Shown: piece by piece, positions 46,101 to 57,539 of the stretch | How positions within the stretch are numbered: the stretch's first letter is position 1 | How the letters are laid out: each line of letters starts with the position of its first letter | Assembly (NCBI GenBank): GCA_037903475.1 | Contig: JBAJFG010000024.1 | Span: forward strand, 248,001-312,000 | Origin: Ancylostoma caninum | Lineage: Eukaryota; Nematoda; Chromadorea; Rhabditida; Ancylostomatidae | Length of the DNA: 64,000 nucleotides | Reading direction: 5' to 3' | Notes under the pieces: model-generated | Databases searched by the model: none | What the model was told of the DNA's origin: nothing | What the model saw: the letters and a program-made list of their open reading frames with translations, nothing else | Made by a program: the position numbers and the translations under genes

Positions 46101-47343
46101 ATTTAGCTGACCTTATTTTCTTCAGCGGGAGCTTCTTGGTCATAAAGATGAATATATTGCAGACGAGATTTTTCCAACATGGGCAGACGTTTATGAATGA
46201 GTCACCTATTTTTCGCATTTTCTCATCCTTCGGACACGTTAACTTTTGACCTGCTTTCACTCATCCATTGCACTGTTTGACATCTACTAAATGGTTTGCG
46301 TATTATTCCACGACTTTGCACTGAAGGCGACGCAAAGATCATGCGAACAAGAATATGCATTCTTTCCCAACGTTCGTGAATCGCAGAACATGTTTGGTCG
46401 GCGACCTCTTGTCACTTCCTATTTCGAACAACCGCGCGATCTTTTTCGTTGCGCGATTTTTGCCGCGTTCGGCGACTTTTCGGTTATTGGGGGCATTCTT
46501 TTCATCGTACGGCAAAAAGTCCATTGGCCCATATACCGCTTTTTGCTTCGCTCCACTACCTTTGTAAAGGTAGCGCTGGTTCTTATCGATTGGACACTTA
46601 CGCATCCGGAACTCAATGTTGATTTTGACATTTGACATGCAATTTTCGTGGATTCTAGCAATGATCAACTGTTTTACCTATGGTTCATGTCACTGTAATT
46701 GTGTCCCTTTGGCCAGCTGTAATTGACAGCTGCTCAGTAGTGAAGTGCTGTTCTCCTTATTTCATGATTAGATGGTGGCTCTCAATTTGCTTCGTACTAC
46801 AATAGCGGGAAGTAGGGGAAATCTATACTTCTATGCTTTCTGTCAAATTCATCGAACCAAAATAACCATTTTACCCGCTAGGGTTCACGAAGTTAAAGTG
46901 AAAGTGGAATATTCAGTGTTTTCGAGGAGCCATTCTCCTCTCTCCTTTAAATATGTACATCTACACTTTCTTTTGATGTTCCAAAAGCGTTATATTTTCA
47001 TGGGGTATACTTTTTACTACTGAGTTAGACTGCATCATTTCTAGCAAAAAAGTGATGGTTGTCGCTTTCTGCAAAAAGCTACGTTAGTACATTAATTTGC
47101 AGATTATGTGGGTTTTGTACAATAGTGAAATATGTGCAATCATCTTTTCTTTTCAAGTGTACGAGGTTTTGGGTAGCTGAACTGTTTCATGTCTATATCT
47201 GCCTATATTAATAGCATCCGCTTTGGTTTTACTTCTTCCCTTAGACGTCCTGACATTTGTACACCATTTCGAGGATTGTGATTTACGGTCATTAAAAGTA
47301 GTTATGTCCGTTTTTCCATCTAAATAGACAGGTTTGATTCCAG
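43118..47343. other. upstream region of the RBMS gene; no firm exon
   Basis: Few recognisable repeats. A second GC-rich patch at 44980-45240 contains ATGGCGGCTGATGGCTGCGA and could be a promoter or alternative first exon. ORFs at 44915-45409 and 46291-46635 have no recognised domain. The relative lack of transposons, compared with 35-43 kb, fits regulatory or intronic sequence of the downstream gene, but this is inference. Confidence 0.35.
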
Positions 47344-47432
47344 GGCTCAATTTCGGAAGTTCATCGCAAGAGATTGTTGAAAGCACATCTCGCTTCCTCC
47401 GTTTCACAAGATCCTCCTGCTCCTCCTCTCAG
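47344..47432 (+). CDS. candidate 5' exon of the RBMS/sup-26 gene
   Basis: A TTTGATTCCAG acceptor precedes 89 bases ending at a GTGAGG donor. The frame reading GSISEVHRKRLLKAHLASSV and ending PPAPPL leaves two bases (phase 2). The next acceptor at 48275 starts with the C that completes a serine codon and leads in frame through GCEGLATRA to the methionine at 48307. So this exon could extend the protein N-terminally, or be 5' UTR. A second frame of the exon is also open. Confidence 0.4.
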
Positions 47433-48306
47433 GTGAGGTACCCCCTGTCGCTGGTTTTTCCTAATTCGCGGTGTGTTCCGGTGCCTCTCTTGCCGATTAC
47501 TCTCTTTCTCTGCGCTCCTTGGATCACGCGCCTCAGCACCGACAACCTACTGACCCGTTGTTTGTGGCTTGTTTCGCCGTTTTGCATCGCATTTGGCCGA
47601 ATGCCAAGTAGCAGTGGTGCTCCATTGCGTATTAGGTCATCATTACATTGGAGCACTGTTGTAAATGAAATTACTGCACTTTACCACTCAGTCGAATTGA
47701 TGTCTGTGTTTGAGGAGAAGCATTTGAAAGAAATTGTGATCGCTAGCATATCTTTAAGTGCTAATATTTGGTCTTTTGCTGATAGTATCTGGAAATTTCC
47801 CCTCATTACTAGAATTGATACCACTACTGGGTAATTTTTGCAGAAGAATGTTTGGTGCGTTCATGCCAGGAAACGTTCATTTTCCTAAATTTTTGCGTAA
47901 ACTACAGTGGAAGGAAATGTGGGGTGTCGTCTGGAGTGTTGCCTTCCTCAGTGAAATAACTTCTATGTTTTTAACCTCAGCTTGCTCGTCGTGCACATGA
48001 ATGGCCTAAAAAATTGGGTATTCAAAATAGTGAAATGAAGGCTTCCACTGCGATTTCCGTTAGTGTCGCACTCATCGGAAGACAGTGCTCACTTCCCAAT
48101 GTGATCTCAGTTCCACCTTAACATTGAAAAACCTCCGTGGTAGGTAGAGAAACGGAAATTCCTTCTGTGTAAGATGCTTCATATGTATTTGTTAACAGAG
48201 ATCTCATTCTGTTTCATGGGGGTGTAATTATTATCCACGTTATTGTTTCAGTTAGTCTCAGTTTCGCTGTTTCAGCTGGGGTTGCGAAGGCTTGGCGACT
48301 CGAGCG

Positions 48307-51189
48307 ATGTCCCCAGGTCAAAATCCGCAACAGCAGTACGGAAATAATAGCTACAGCACAATGGCTCAGAACGGACAAGCTCCACCAAACAGGAATCCTT
48401 TCCAGCAATATGTGAGTATCATACCTTTTTTATGTCTGGCATTCATTCCCGCTTGCAAAGCTCCATCTTCAGTGTTTTTCTTTCGTACGATTAGCGATCT
48501 TCCACTTAACATCATCGTTTGCTGTGTTATTGGATTACAGTATTTGTAAGCATTGGATCACGTGTTAAGCATTCGTAGAATCAACCACATCGATTTTTTC
48601 GTCTTTTTACGAGCGCGTCTCTTCGTTGACTTCGCTTTGCTTTCATTTGCTTATACGTCGTTCAAATGACATTTTTAATTCAACATCTGGTAGTTGACAT
48701 TCTAGCTGACCCAGACAGGTACCAGATTGATATTATTCTCACACTGTGAATCTTCAGTTTTTTCTACTTTCTTCTTAACCTTTTTAAAATAATTCTTGTG
48801 ATTTTCGAATATAATGGCTATTCGATTCTCAAAGATTTATTCAGAGCTCGGGTCGACCGGCCGGCAACAACAATATGTTCGGCGGTGGAATGCGAATGGG
48901 AATAGACACGCGAACGCCCTACGCACCTCCACCAAGAGATGACACCCCTCTGCAAGACGGAACTCCTCTAAGTTCGGTAGGAGAAATAGTGATCCTTTCC
49001 TTGTACAAGAATGTTCTGATAACTTGAGCCCTTGACAAGCCGTTATTTATGCTTGGAGTTTCCTAATTTCAACCCTTTCCATTGAAAAATTTGGGTGTTT
49101 GGCGTACATTGCTACGCGAGGCATATGATGTTTTAGAACTCTAGTATTATTCCCGTTCAGTGAATTGAATTCACGAAGATATTTTGGAAATGAACAGAGT
49201 TCGTAAAGACAAACAGATTTTTCTCATCCAATTTGCTTTTTTATGAGAAACACTTTTTTGTAGACGGTTGCAAATTTGAGTTCACAGCTGAGCCCTTATA
49301 GCAAGAGTACGAGTAGACCTAGAATCACAGTACTGTATTATAGACCAACTTGTATATACGCGGCCTCAGTCCGAGCACAACCGATGAAGATCTCAGAAAG
49401 ATGTGTCAACAGTATGGTACAATTACTTCAACCAAGGTAAGCATGCATTATTTATCGGTGATAAACGTCTACATGCGAGTTTTGATAGTTACATGATTTG
49501 TAGGTCTTTGGAGTAATAGCTAAAAATTTTGAGGTGCTTACTGGCATCCCATCTCCCAGGGTCGGCAAATTTTGCAAAATTGGTTGCTGAAGTAGATGAA
49601 GCTTTGTGCTTGCTCATTTCTAGTTCATTTCCACTTTGTTCCTATTGACATACTGAGTTTTTTTTTGCATTTAAATTAAAACTACAACTTGATAATAACG
49701 TTGTTTTTTAAATTCCGGCCACTCAAACCTATTTTGTAACGGTGACCTAAACTGTTTCTACCTTGCCCCCTGGCCACCTCAGAGTAGAGTGTTTGAAATA
49801 GTTCATCTTGATATTTTCCATCTATACTTTTATTTCTTGCATCTATAGGCTATAATGGATAAGGCTCTGAACCAATGCAAGGGTTATGGTTTTGTGGACT
49901 TCGAAAGCCGTGAAGCAGCGGCACGTGCGGTGGAAATGTTGACGAAGAATGGGATCCAAGCGCAGATGGCTAAAGTAAGAAGAGAAACTGCTTTATTTTC
50001 CAGTTTTTTACTTTTATTTTGTTGCCTGTCTCTGGTAGTGATGCTTCGTCATGATTTGCTTTAGTTTTCATCTCATCTTACTTTTAAGCAGCTTCAGCAA
50101 CAAGAACAAGATCCGACGAACCTGTACATCGCTAACCTGCCTCCGAATTTCAATGAACAAATGCTGGAAAGTGCGCTGAGTCCTTATGGAATGGTTATAT
50201 CTACTAGGATACTGCGAAATGCGGACGGAAACTCGCGCGGTGTAGGCTTTGCCAGGATGGATTCGAAGGTAGGTTTGAGTGATTGGTCTCAGCTCCTATT
50301 TGTTGCATTGTTTTCATCTATTTTCTCATTGTTTCAGGAGAAATGCGAGGAGATTATCGCCGCGCTGAATGGAAAATTGATCGAAGGAATGGATCCGAAT
50401 GCTACTCCACTGCTTGTGAAACAGGCCGATACTGGAAGGAAGAATACACGTAAGAGGAGTGACATGGGGTTCGAGCTGGGCATGTATCCGAGCCAGGTAG
50501 TTTTTTTGATTCTCAGTGTTTGTGTGACCAAGGATGAAATGCTGTAGAGGATGTATGGGGTTTATTTTAGCCGTTTACTATGACTGCTCCTCACGACTAC
50601 ATGAGGAATATGGGTGGAATGCCACAGATGTATCCAGCTCCATACGTAAATTATAGCATGGGTTATCCACAGCAGGTCCCTGGTTACTCGCGTGAGTTTC
50701 TCCTGCCATTTCTTGTCTTTTCGCTCCAACGAAGCCTTGCGATAGAGCTGTTTTCACATTGTTTGCTCTTTTCAGTTTAATGCTGTATTAGCAGCGTTTT
50801 TAAAGGTGAGAATCATTTTTTAGCGTATGATGTTAGCGCAATGACCAGTCAAATGGGTGGAATGCAGATAGGCGCAGGTGCCCCTCCTTCTGCTCAGGAC
50901 AACGGAGGTTTGTACATGCTACCGCAACAGGGATACTACGTCAATAGGAAGGTGAGTCGTCGAGCAATATCAGTGGCATTTTAATCACGAGTGGTAACCC
51001 TCTCATATGGATGTATTGAAATCGTGATTCATTCAGCAGTACAACGGCACTGGGCAGTATGACGTAATGCAAGGACCTTCTGGGAATGGAAATGCTCAGA
51101 TGGCCGCTATGGGACACGGTGGACAATATGCACAACCTGGTGATGAAGATCCGTACAGAAAGATGAACGGTGGCCAGGTAATCAGCTAA
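48307..51189 (+). CDS. sup-26: RBMS-family RNA-binding protein, two RRMs (sup-26 orthologue)
   Basis: Nine coding exons fit with consistent phases: 48307-48411, 48845-48976, 49344-49436, 49849-49974, 50098-50268, 50338-50496, 50571-50691, 50824-50951, and 51040-51189. Predicted length is about 394 residues. RRM1 (about 80-152) has RNP2 LYIRGL and RNP1 [11 protein letters not shown]2 (about 159-240) has RNP2 LYIANL and RNP1 RGVGFARM. The linker [17 protein letters not shown] is almost identical to that of vertebrate RBMS proteins, which identifies the family. The N-terminus is Gln/Asn/Pro-rich and the C-terminus Met/Gly/Tyr/Gln-rich, both probably disordered. C. elegans SUP-26 binds the tra-2 3' UTR and represses its translation in sex determination; a similar RNA-binding role is likely but not shown. 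The start is the first in-frame ATG, 31 bases after a TTTCAG that could be a trans-splice site. The last exon may instead end at 51177 and join 51413-51427 (GQLQ, stop). Confidence 0.93.
50449..50455 (+). other. possible internal alternative donor in exon 6 of sup-26
   Basis: AATACAC is followed by GTAAGAGG inside the coding exon 50338-50496. It resembles a strong 5' splice site; use of it would drop about 16 codons and change the frame. Probably a cryptic site. Confidence 0.2.
51034..51039 (+). other. NAGNAG tandem acceptor before the last sup-26 exon
   Basis: CAGCAG precedes TACAACGGC. Splicing at the first AG adds one glutamine; splicing at the second does not. Frame is kept either way. 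Confidence 0.6.
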
Positions 51190-52391
51190 TTAATTCGAGT
51201 TGGATGGAGAGTGCATAAACGAAGTATCTGGACCTGGTGGAGGAGGTTTTGATGTGTTTGGAGGTTGCCCTTCTGATGCACTCTATCACGTGTTGTTTCT
51301 CCGTTGAGTCGAGCAATTCTGGATTGCACCAGTCCAGAAAGCGTTGAACTTTTGGGGAAATTACATCTCCAGAACTGACTTACGTATTGTGGAAGAGCAA
51401 ATTGCGTTGCAGGGACAGCTCCAGTGATCGGCTGTTACAGTCAGCATGCGTTCTTCTTCTTCGTTGGTCTCGTCGATGTATTCGCACCTAGGAATTGATG
51501 GAATTTGATTGTCAGCATTGTACGTGTTGTGGTCGACCTTCGAGTAGAGACTTGAATCAGCTCATATTTACCCATGTTGATAGCAGTCTTGTGCTAGAGC
51601 TTGTTCGCTCACTGCGTCGTTGTGTTTGTGTCCATATGTGCGTGCTGCGACATCTTCGTTTTCTCTCTATCACACATATTTAACCGATTTCATGTCTATA
51701 CACTAACTAGTTGAAACTTGGCACATTTCTTGCGCACGATTCTCTTATACATTTCGTCCTCGTTCCTCAACTGGTATAGGGCCCAGCTCATGCAGAATAC
51801 CGTCGCGACTTAACTTCTTCTGTATCTGACGTAACACTTCATCGGCACGCGTTGGCGGTGTCATCATACTGTATAGATTGTTGTTCCATACTTCTACTCA
51901 GACTTGTTTGTTGAAACGTCGCACCACCCATCTCATACATAGTTCGTTGCGTTACTCATCTTGTGTGTTTTTGTATGTTTCCAGCACCACATTTCCTCAT
52001 AGTTTACGAGGACATGCGTCCGGGTCGACATGTCATGACACATGTGATGACCTTGACGTCATGTTGGCGCACATCATTATTTTGTTTTCTTTTTTTTTTG
52101 ATATATTGTTTCATTTCACGTTTTAGCTGTCAATTTGCACAACATGATATGATGTTTTCTATTTTCTCCTGATATTCTCCTTTTTGCGGAGCAAATGTAC
52201 ACTTCCCTTGCCTCGTTGTGCCTTGGCTCTTATGGTTTCGCTCTGTTTGTCTCTGACACTAATAAGTTTTGAGTTATGGGAGAGTGTTTATGACTTTATA
52301 TTGCTTACTATGTTTTTTATTACACAGTAAGCTGTCATGATATACTGAAAGAGTTCTCCGAAATGTCTTCATACGTTGTAAATAAGAAAGA
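51190..52391 (+). other. probable 3' UTR of sup-26
   Basis: About 1.2 kb without a convincing frame, T-rich, lying between the stop codon and the AATAAA at 52392. Long 3' UTRs are common for RNA-binding regulators, but transcript evidence would be needed. Open frames at 51495-51683 and 51878-52126 are short and unsupported. Confidence 0.5.
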
Positions 52392-52397
52392 AATAAA
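52392..52397 (+). terminator. poly(A) signal of sup-26
   Basis: AATAAA in GAAATAAAGGTTGAATGG, the first good hexamer downstream of the sup-26 stop codon. The surrounding GT-rich sequence (TTTGTATGTGCTT) fits a cleavage region. Confidence 0.55.
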
Positions 52398-52701
52398 GGT
52401 TGAATGGAATTTGTATGTGCTTCATGCCGTTAGGGATATTTACGTATGACCTGAATTAGGGGTCTGTGACTATGAGGATTGCTGTTAGTGAAATTGTTTC
52501 ATCTTGCAGCAGCGCAAAGTAGAACTCCGAAAATTCGTCGCCAACCTTGCTCTCACTGTATGCATCTGTGCACCTCAACCACGAAATACAGGTGGTGGGA
52601 TGGTATGTTGTTACACTTCGTGATCTGTGATCGTGGATTTCAAAAATCTCGGTTACGTCACAGAGCGTAAGTTTAGAGCAAGTAGTTCATATGACGCTTG
52701 T

Positions 52702-53168
52702 GCCCGTAGTAAAGTGTCATGGCGGTGAGATCAACTCCAGGAATCACCACCACGCTTCGGGCGATGTGTGCATGTTAGCTTGCATCCACGAAGTATAGGT
52801 TAGCAGATCATTGCCATCCACGTCACTGCTAGAGCACGCATGTGGCAACAGAGGAGATCACTCTGTTAGAAGTTCATCGCCTTCTCGTGCTGTGGAAATA
52901 GTGGGTGAGACGAGTAGACGCAGAATTAGCTACCCCGATCGTCTCACTCTGCGTCTACTCTCCTCTCCCACTCTGCAGCTTGAGAAGGCGATCAGCTCCC
53001 AAAAGGGCGATGATCTCCGCTCTTCGCACATGAATGCTCTAGCAGTGACGTGGAAGGCAATGATCTGCTATCTATACTTCATGGATATGAGCTGGCATGC
53101 AATCATCATCTAAAGCGTGGTGGTGAGCTTTGGAGTTCATCTCACCGCCATGACACTTCACTACGGGC
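52702..53168. mobile_element. large foldback element F
   Basis: Arms of about 215 bases are inversely repeated: GCCCGTAGTAAAGTGTCATG at the left, and the inverse GGCCCGTAGTGAAGTGTCATG at the right. Internal matches include CACCACGCTT/AAGCGTGGTG, GCCATCCACGTCACTGCTAG and TAGACGCAGA facing TCTGCGTCTA at the centre. The spacer is only about 20-30 bases. No coding capacity and no target duplication identified. It starts about 300 bases beyond the sup-26 poly(A) signal. Confidence 0.75.
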
Positions 53169-55349
53169 CTTGGTCGTAGTTCCCATATTGTTGGATGTGA
53201 GCCGAACGATGTTATTTGTGTATTTCAGTTTCAATCTTACATTTTGGACACCCATTTTGGGAGGGGTCCGTACCGCCATGATGGCTCATGTCTATCATAA
53301 TGAAGAATATGATTACGCATAGAGTTAAGAACTTGTTATGTACCTATGGTATGCTAGCTCAGAGGGGGCTGTTGAAGTGACTTTGTCTGCAATTACGACC
53401 GGACTGGTTCCATCGATGGTAGAACTGTGCAGGATGCATTTGAAAGGACATCTCAGTAAATGGCGGAAGGGAAATATGAAAATGGAAGGAATCATACCAC
53501 ATACATATCGAAAAAGTAAAAGATTAGATCAGTGGGCCGACATCGTGATGAGTCGTAACTGCAGAGGAAGCCACACTGCCTGCCCTCTCTGAGGTACCGG
53601 ACTGTGCGTGCATTCAGTACGTTGAATCACCACGATTTTTGGATTGAATGGTACTTTTTGCCATACTTCAGTTGTTGTGTAGCAATCTACAGTGGCCGGC
53701 TATAGCTGCTATATGAGCCGCCGATAATCGATACGTGTCAGAATCAGTGTCGCCTCGACGATGATGACGCGGGTCGTTTTACTTCATGTAAATCGTGGAG
53801 GCAGCGTATTCTTCCGACTCTTGTGCTTGGACCTTAAGGCCCAAGACTTTTGGGATTGACAGTGTGTAACTAAATATCGTCAAAAAAATCTTCAGAATAC
53901 TATACTACAACACTCGCAGATGTCTTTCGAGCGGCAAACGACGGAGCTTTCAGTGAAACGTCGGTCTAGACGATCATTCTGGCCTTCTCACAAACAAATG
54001 AATGTGGATTGTATCTATCGTTTAGAGTAGGATGTCCACCAATACGCTGGGGGGCGTTTTTCTAACAGCGCACCCGCTTCTCAACACACCTCATCAACCA
54101 CATCAATGACAACGTTTCTTCTTGTCAGGAGGACGACATTCCTGCTTTCGACGTCGTTCCGAAACTCCTACGCATTTGAAACCTACAGCACCAGTTCACG
54201 GAAGCGATTAACGGAGTTATGCGACCTTAGTAGCTGTGCTTCAGCCACCATCGCAGACGTAGAAGCTATACAGTCACAGAGTGGCATAACAAAGGTGCTT
54301 CAGCTCGTTTCTATTGTCGTCGAAGCCATTTGATCGCACGTCTCGATGTGTGTCGAAGTTGCGCTTCGTCGCGCTGCCCTCCTTGCGTCTACAGTATTTT
54401 CACCTCTAGCTTTCTGCGATGTTTTGCATGTTCGCAGACTCGAAGAGCCTATGTTTCATTGGAATTCCTTCTCATCGATTTGACATCGTTCGATTCCATC
54501 GGCCGACGGCGCGTTCTCGTGGGAAGCGGGCCGGCTAACGGCTGTCTAGTCCCACAAGGGATCCCCTCGTAAGCTGGAAGGCGTTTTGAATCAAGGAAAT
54601 GTGAAATGTGTATCTAAGTTTGACTGGAATGGAAAGGAAAAGGCAGCTCATGAGGTTTATTTCGAAGCAAACAAGCTAATACACAGCTTAATAAGGAGGA
54701 AGGGGTGTTACATGCTGCAAGTGATTTCACTATCTCACTGGGACTTCTCGAGCGAGTTGCAGGCGAAGATTTCGCCGGACTAACTTGAAAACAAGCCTTC
54801 AAGTAGTAAAATATAAAGACACTGGAAAACTGTTTTTGGCTTTTCCTTCTACGATTATCTTGCAAATAAGCACTGAAAACAAATCACGGAAACGTTAGCC
54901 GGGATAAAGAACTGTGAAAATCTTGGTTTAGCCGAGATAAAGAACTGTGAAAATCTTGGTTTATTGGTCAAATTATTCAAGAGAGCTGAAAATAACTATT
55001 TCACCAGCTTTTCATCATATTTTGCAACTTTGAAATGCGCTCAGAAGCTTCCTTCTGGGAACCTCATGTAACAGTGGTTGGAGAGGCTGCAATTTCATTT
55101 GTAAACGAGTTGTAGCGGTCTGAAATGCTCCAAATGCTCCACATTTGTGATTAGCTGCTGTACGTGGCCGACATTTCTTCAGAAAAGGCTTTTTGAAGAA
55201 GAGTTTTCTATTTCTGTCATATGCGAGAAAATGAGTTGGAAAGAAGCAAAAATGAAAATTATTCCCCTCGTAGTGAGACGTTGAGATTACCTTGGAACTA
55301 TTCAGGTGTGCTCATCAGGTAGAAGCTTACATAGAGTGAATTCTTGCAG
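53169..55349. other. no firm gene
   Basis: Open frames at 53338-53592 and 54106-54572 have no recognised domain. A frame near 54090-54160 reads HLINHINDNVSSCQEDDIPA before a stop, which looks coding-like but isolated. A direct repeat of AGCCGAGATAAAGAACTGTG-like units occurs at about 54895-54960. Confidence 0.3.
54896..54964 (+). repeat. tandem duplication, about 36 bp, two copies
   Basis: The phrase GATAAAGAACTGTGAAAATC TTGGTTTA occurs at about 54903 and again at about 54937, each preceded by TAGCCG.GATAAAG. A simple local duplication. Confidence 0.6.
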
Positions 55350-55771
55350 GCTTGCTCCGCGCGAATTCCCTCACCATCCGTTTCGACAGGTTGGAACAGA
55401 AAGCAGTATGGAAAATAAATAGAACGCTTGCAGTGAGAAAAGTGAGCATGCGGGGACAGTCCGAATGCCAAGATTATCGGACTCTTACCACTCTTGTGTG
55501 TCAGGCCCCTTCGTGGCAGTGTACAGGAACAGGCTGCTCCCGGTCTTTCCCCAGGAGGGACAGGTCAGTTTTCATCTAAGCTGCCTAATAATGTGCGGGA
55601 ATGAGTTAGAGCACCTTCTCAACCACCTCTGTTTGTTTATTTCCAAGTTCGAGAAGACAAAACGGCCTGACGCCATGCGCGCGGGTGGTAAATGTCCGTA
55701 TTCGGAATGCCATGGCGCAGATGATGCAGCGCGACGAAACGCTGCGGATCCCTGGAGACTCCTTTATGTAA
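55350..55771 (+). CDS. candidate 3' end of a gene, two exons, Cys-containing
   Basis: Exon a (55350-55563) follows AATTCTTGCAG, reads LLRANSLTIRFDRLEQKAVW, then SECQDYRTLTTLVCQAPSWQ and CTGTGCSRSFPRR, and ends at a GTCAGT donor in phase 2. An 84-base intron ends TTTATTTCCAAG. Exon b (55648-55771) completes the serine codon and reads SSRRQNGLTPCARVVNVRIR, then MAQMMQRDETLRIPGDSFM and TAA. Phase agreement between two independently coding-like frames is good support. The four or five cysteines and the NRT sequon hint at an extracellular protein. No family is recognised; upstream exons are not placed. Exon b could also end at GTAAAA just before the stop. Confidence 0.4.
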
Positions 55772-56047
55772 AATAAGTGCAATCGGACCAATTCGTTAAG
55801 ACAAAAACTGGATATTGGACCAGGATGGGAGCAGGATCAACCGGTTCGATCTCACAAGTGCACCGATTTTTCTGCACTAGTGCTCCAATGCTTCTGACCT
55901 TGTGCACTTTTTCGTCACGTTCTGTCACTGTTTCGTTTAGCACATTTTTGCGCAGTCACTACTCCTGCACGAAAATTGTGTACTTCTGAAACAACCGCCA
56001 GATCTTATCTGACTTATGAATTTGGTTCGACTATTTACTATTTTTAG

Positions 56048-56160
56048 ATTTCGTGTGGATCCCGGATAAATTCTTTTCTGTAGGATTTCAGTCATACTAT
56101 ATTCCGATTCTTGCCTTATTCCTCACTGTTCAGTCAGAAACGCTGGTCAGAATCATGAAG
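56048..56160 (+). other. possible exon fragment
   Basis: After CTATTTTTAG the forward frame reads FVWIPDKFFSVGFQSYYIPI and stays open. VWIPDKFF resembles the WxPDxFF segment of Cys-loop channel ligand-binding domains, but the match is only eight residues. The 3' part runs into MITE-A-like sequence at 56159. I treat it as suggestive only. Confidence 0.15.
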
Positions 56161-56261
56161 GCTGGGATTCATGAGAAGTTCAAGCAAATCAACCATGGTA
56201 AGCGTGATTGGGTACCGTATAGATCATGTAATGCCAGGAGACACAGGATGCAAAAGCTGGT

Positions 56262-56402
56262 TTACTAGTCTGGGTGTGGATGCATCCCTGAGATTACCCA
56301 TGGTAAAGTGTTGATACCGTGTTGCCGATGAGCAGACTTGGGGGTGGGGGAGCAACACGTTTATCCTGTGCAATCTTAATGGTGCATGCAGCCCCTGGTT
56401 TT
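56262..56402. mobile_element. MITE G, copy 1
   Basis: Left end CTGGGTGTGGATGCATCC then TGAGATTAC; right end inversely CCAGGGGCTGCATGCACCAT then AAGATTGC. The same pattern occurs at 56693-56818. No coding capacity. Confidence 0.45.
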
Positions 56403-56692
56403 ACTTGGTTATCCGCTCATGAATCATCTTCTGTTTGCGTACATGCCAGAATTGCTTCGACCATGGGATGCGCTTCTAAATTTCCCTCACACTTGAAGGG
56501 GCTTGGTTAGCTAGCTTTTGCCCGTTAGCTCGGTGACCCTCAATAAAGAGGGATATGGGTCTGACAGTGTGTCTCCATGGCTGGATAAGAACGGCTGCCA
56601 AAGGGTCATCGTTCATGTTCTCCATATTTTGGTACCTATCAGCAACAACTGTACGTCTGTGACCACTAAATAAATAAATAAATCTTAGCCCT

Positions 56693-56818
56693 GCACGAGC
56701 CACATCATCACTGAGATTACGCAGGGTAAAACTTGTCAACATCAAACAAATTTATCCATCGTTAACGTTGGCGTCAATTCGTTTACCCTAGTTAATCTTA
56801 TTGATGCATCCAGGCCCC
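56693..56818. mobile_element. MITE G, copy 2
   Basis: CACATCATCACTGAGATTAC at the left and TTAATCTTATTGATGCATCC then AGGCCCCGG at the right mirror the arrangement of copy 1 about 430 bases away. Ends are diverged. Confidence 0.4.
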
Positions 56819-56845
56819 GGTTATCACTACTGCTTCATCTACTAG

Positions 56846-57131
56846 TTTTCCGTGAGCGTGTACAGTGCACTGCTGCCGCACATTCGAAGGACGATCGTCA
56901 CTGCTAATCCACAAGCATGTCAAGGACGTGAACTTTGCTGTGCCAGTAGCGCCCGCATTCGTCTGAGGTGAGTGGGGCGCGATAATTGCCCCCGAACACC
57001 AGGATCGCTATTAACACGGGCAGTTCACGGAGTTCTACACTTCAACACTGCTGCCTCGCCACACCCTCCTCCAATTGGTTCCGGGGCTCAAGCCGAAGCA
57101 CGTACGCGCCTCCGTCGGCTTCGTCTGCATG
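56846..57131 (+). CDS. candidate exon pair, unknown protein
   Basis: After CTTCATCTACTAG the frame reads FSVSVYSALLPHIRRTIVTA and QACQGRELCCASSARIRL. It ends at a GTGAGT donor at 56970 in phase 2. A roughly 53-base intron ends GGGCAG, and the next exon reads SSRSSTLQHCCLATPSSNWF to a TGA near 57131. A competing 188-codon frame (56972-57538, containing CDLIPDTKCNCKSISRSH and CQRACEGAYKQVRLCCE) overlaps the second exon and is the longest frame nearby. At most one arrangement is real. Both are Cys-rich. No family recognised. Confidence 0.3.
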
Positions 57132-57539
57132 AGGTTTTCACATGTGAAGGCGTTCCGGCAGCTAGTCCAGAGAACGACGAGAGTGCGATCATTGCGCAAT
57201 GCGATCTGATTCCAGACACCAAATGTAATTGCAAATCGATTTCACGCTCCCACCGGCAACAACTGCCTCTTTGCCAGCGCGCCTGTGAGGGAGCTTACAA
57301 ACAAGTTCGGCTGTGCTGCGAACAGTCGCAGTTCGCCCTTCTGGGAACTCGCAGCGCTACATTTCTGCTGTTTTTACCACCTTCCCTCTACCGGAAAAAT
57401 AATTATGCAAATAAGGAACTGTTCCACATTCACAGAAATGATATGATAGACCAATGTCACCTCGCTTGTATCAGTAAACCATTCTCGAAGACAGTGGCCA
57501 CCGAAATTTTCGGCTTCGTTCTACAATATCCTAGCTAGC

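Noticed and set aside
56048..56160. Cys-loop ion channel exon based on VWIPDKFF
   Set aside because: The match is eight residues, the flanking text does not continue the family pattern and the 3' half overlaps MITE-like sequence.
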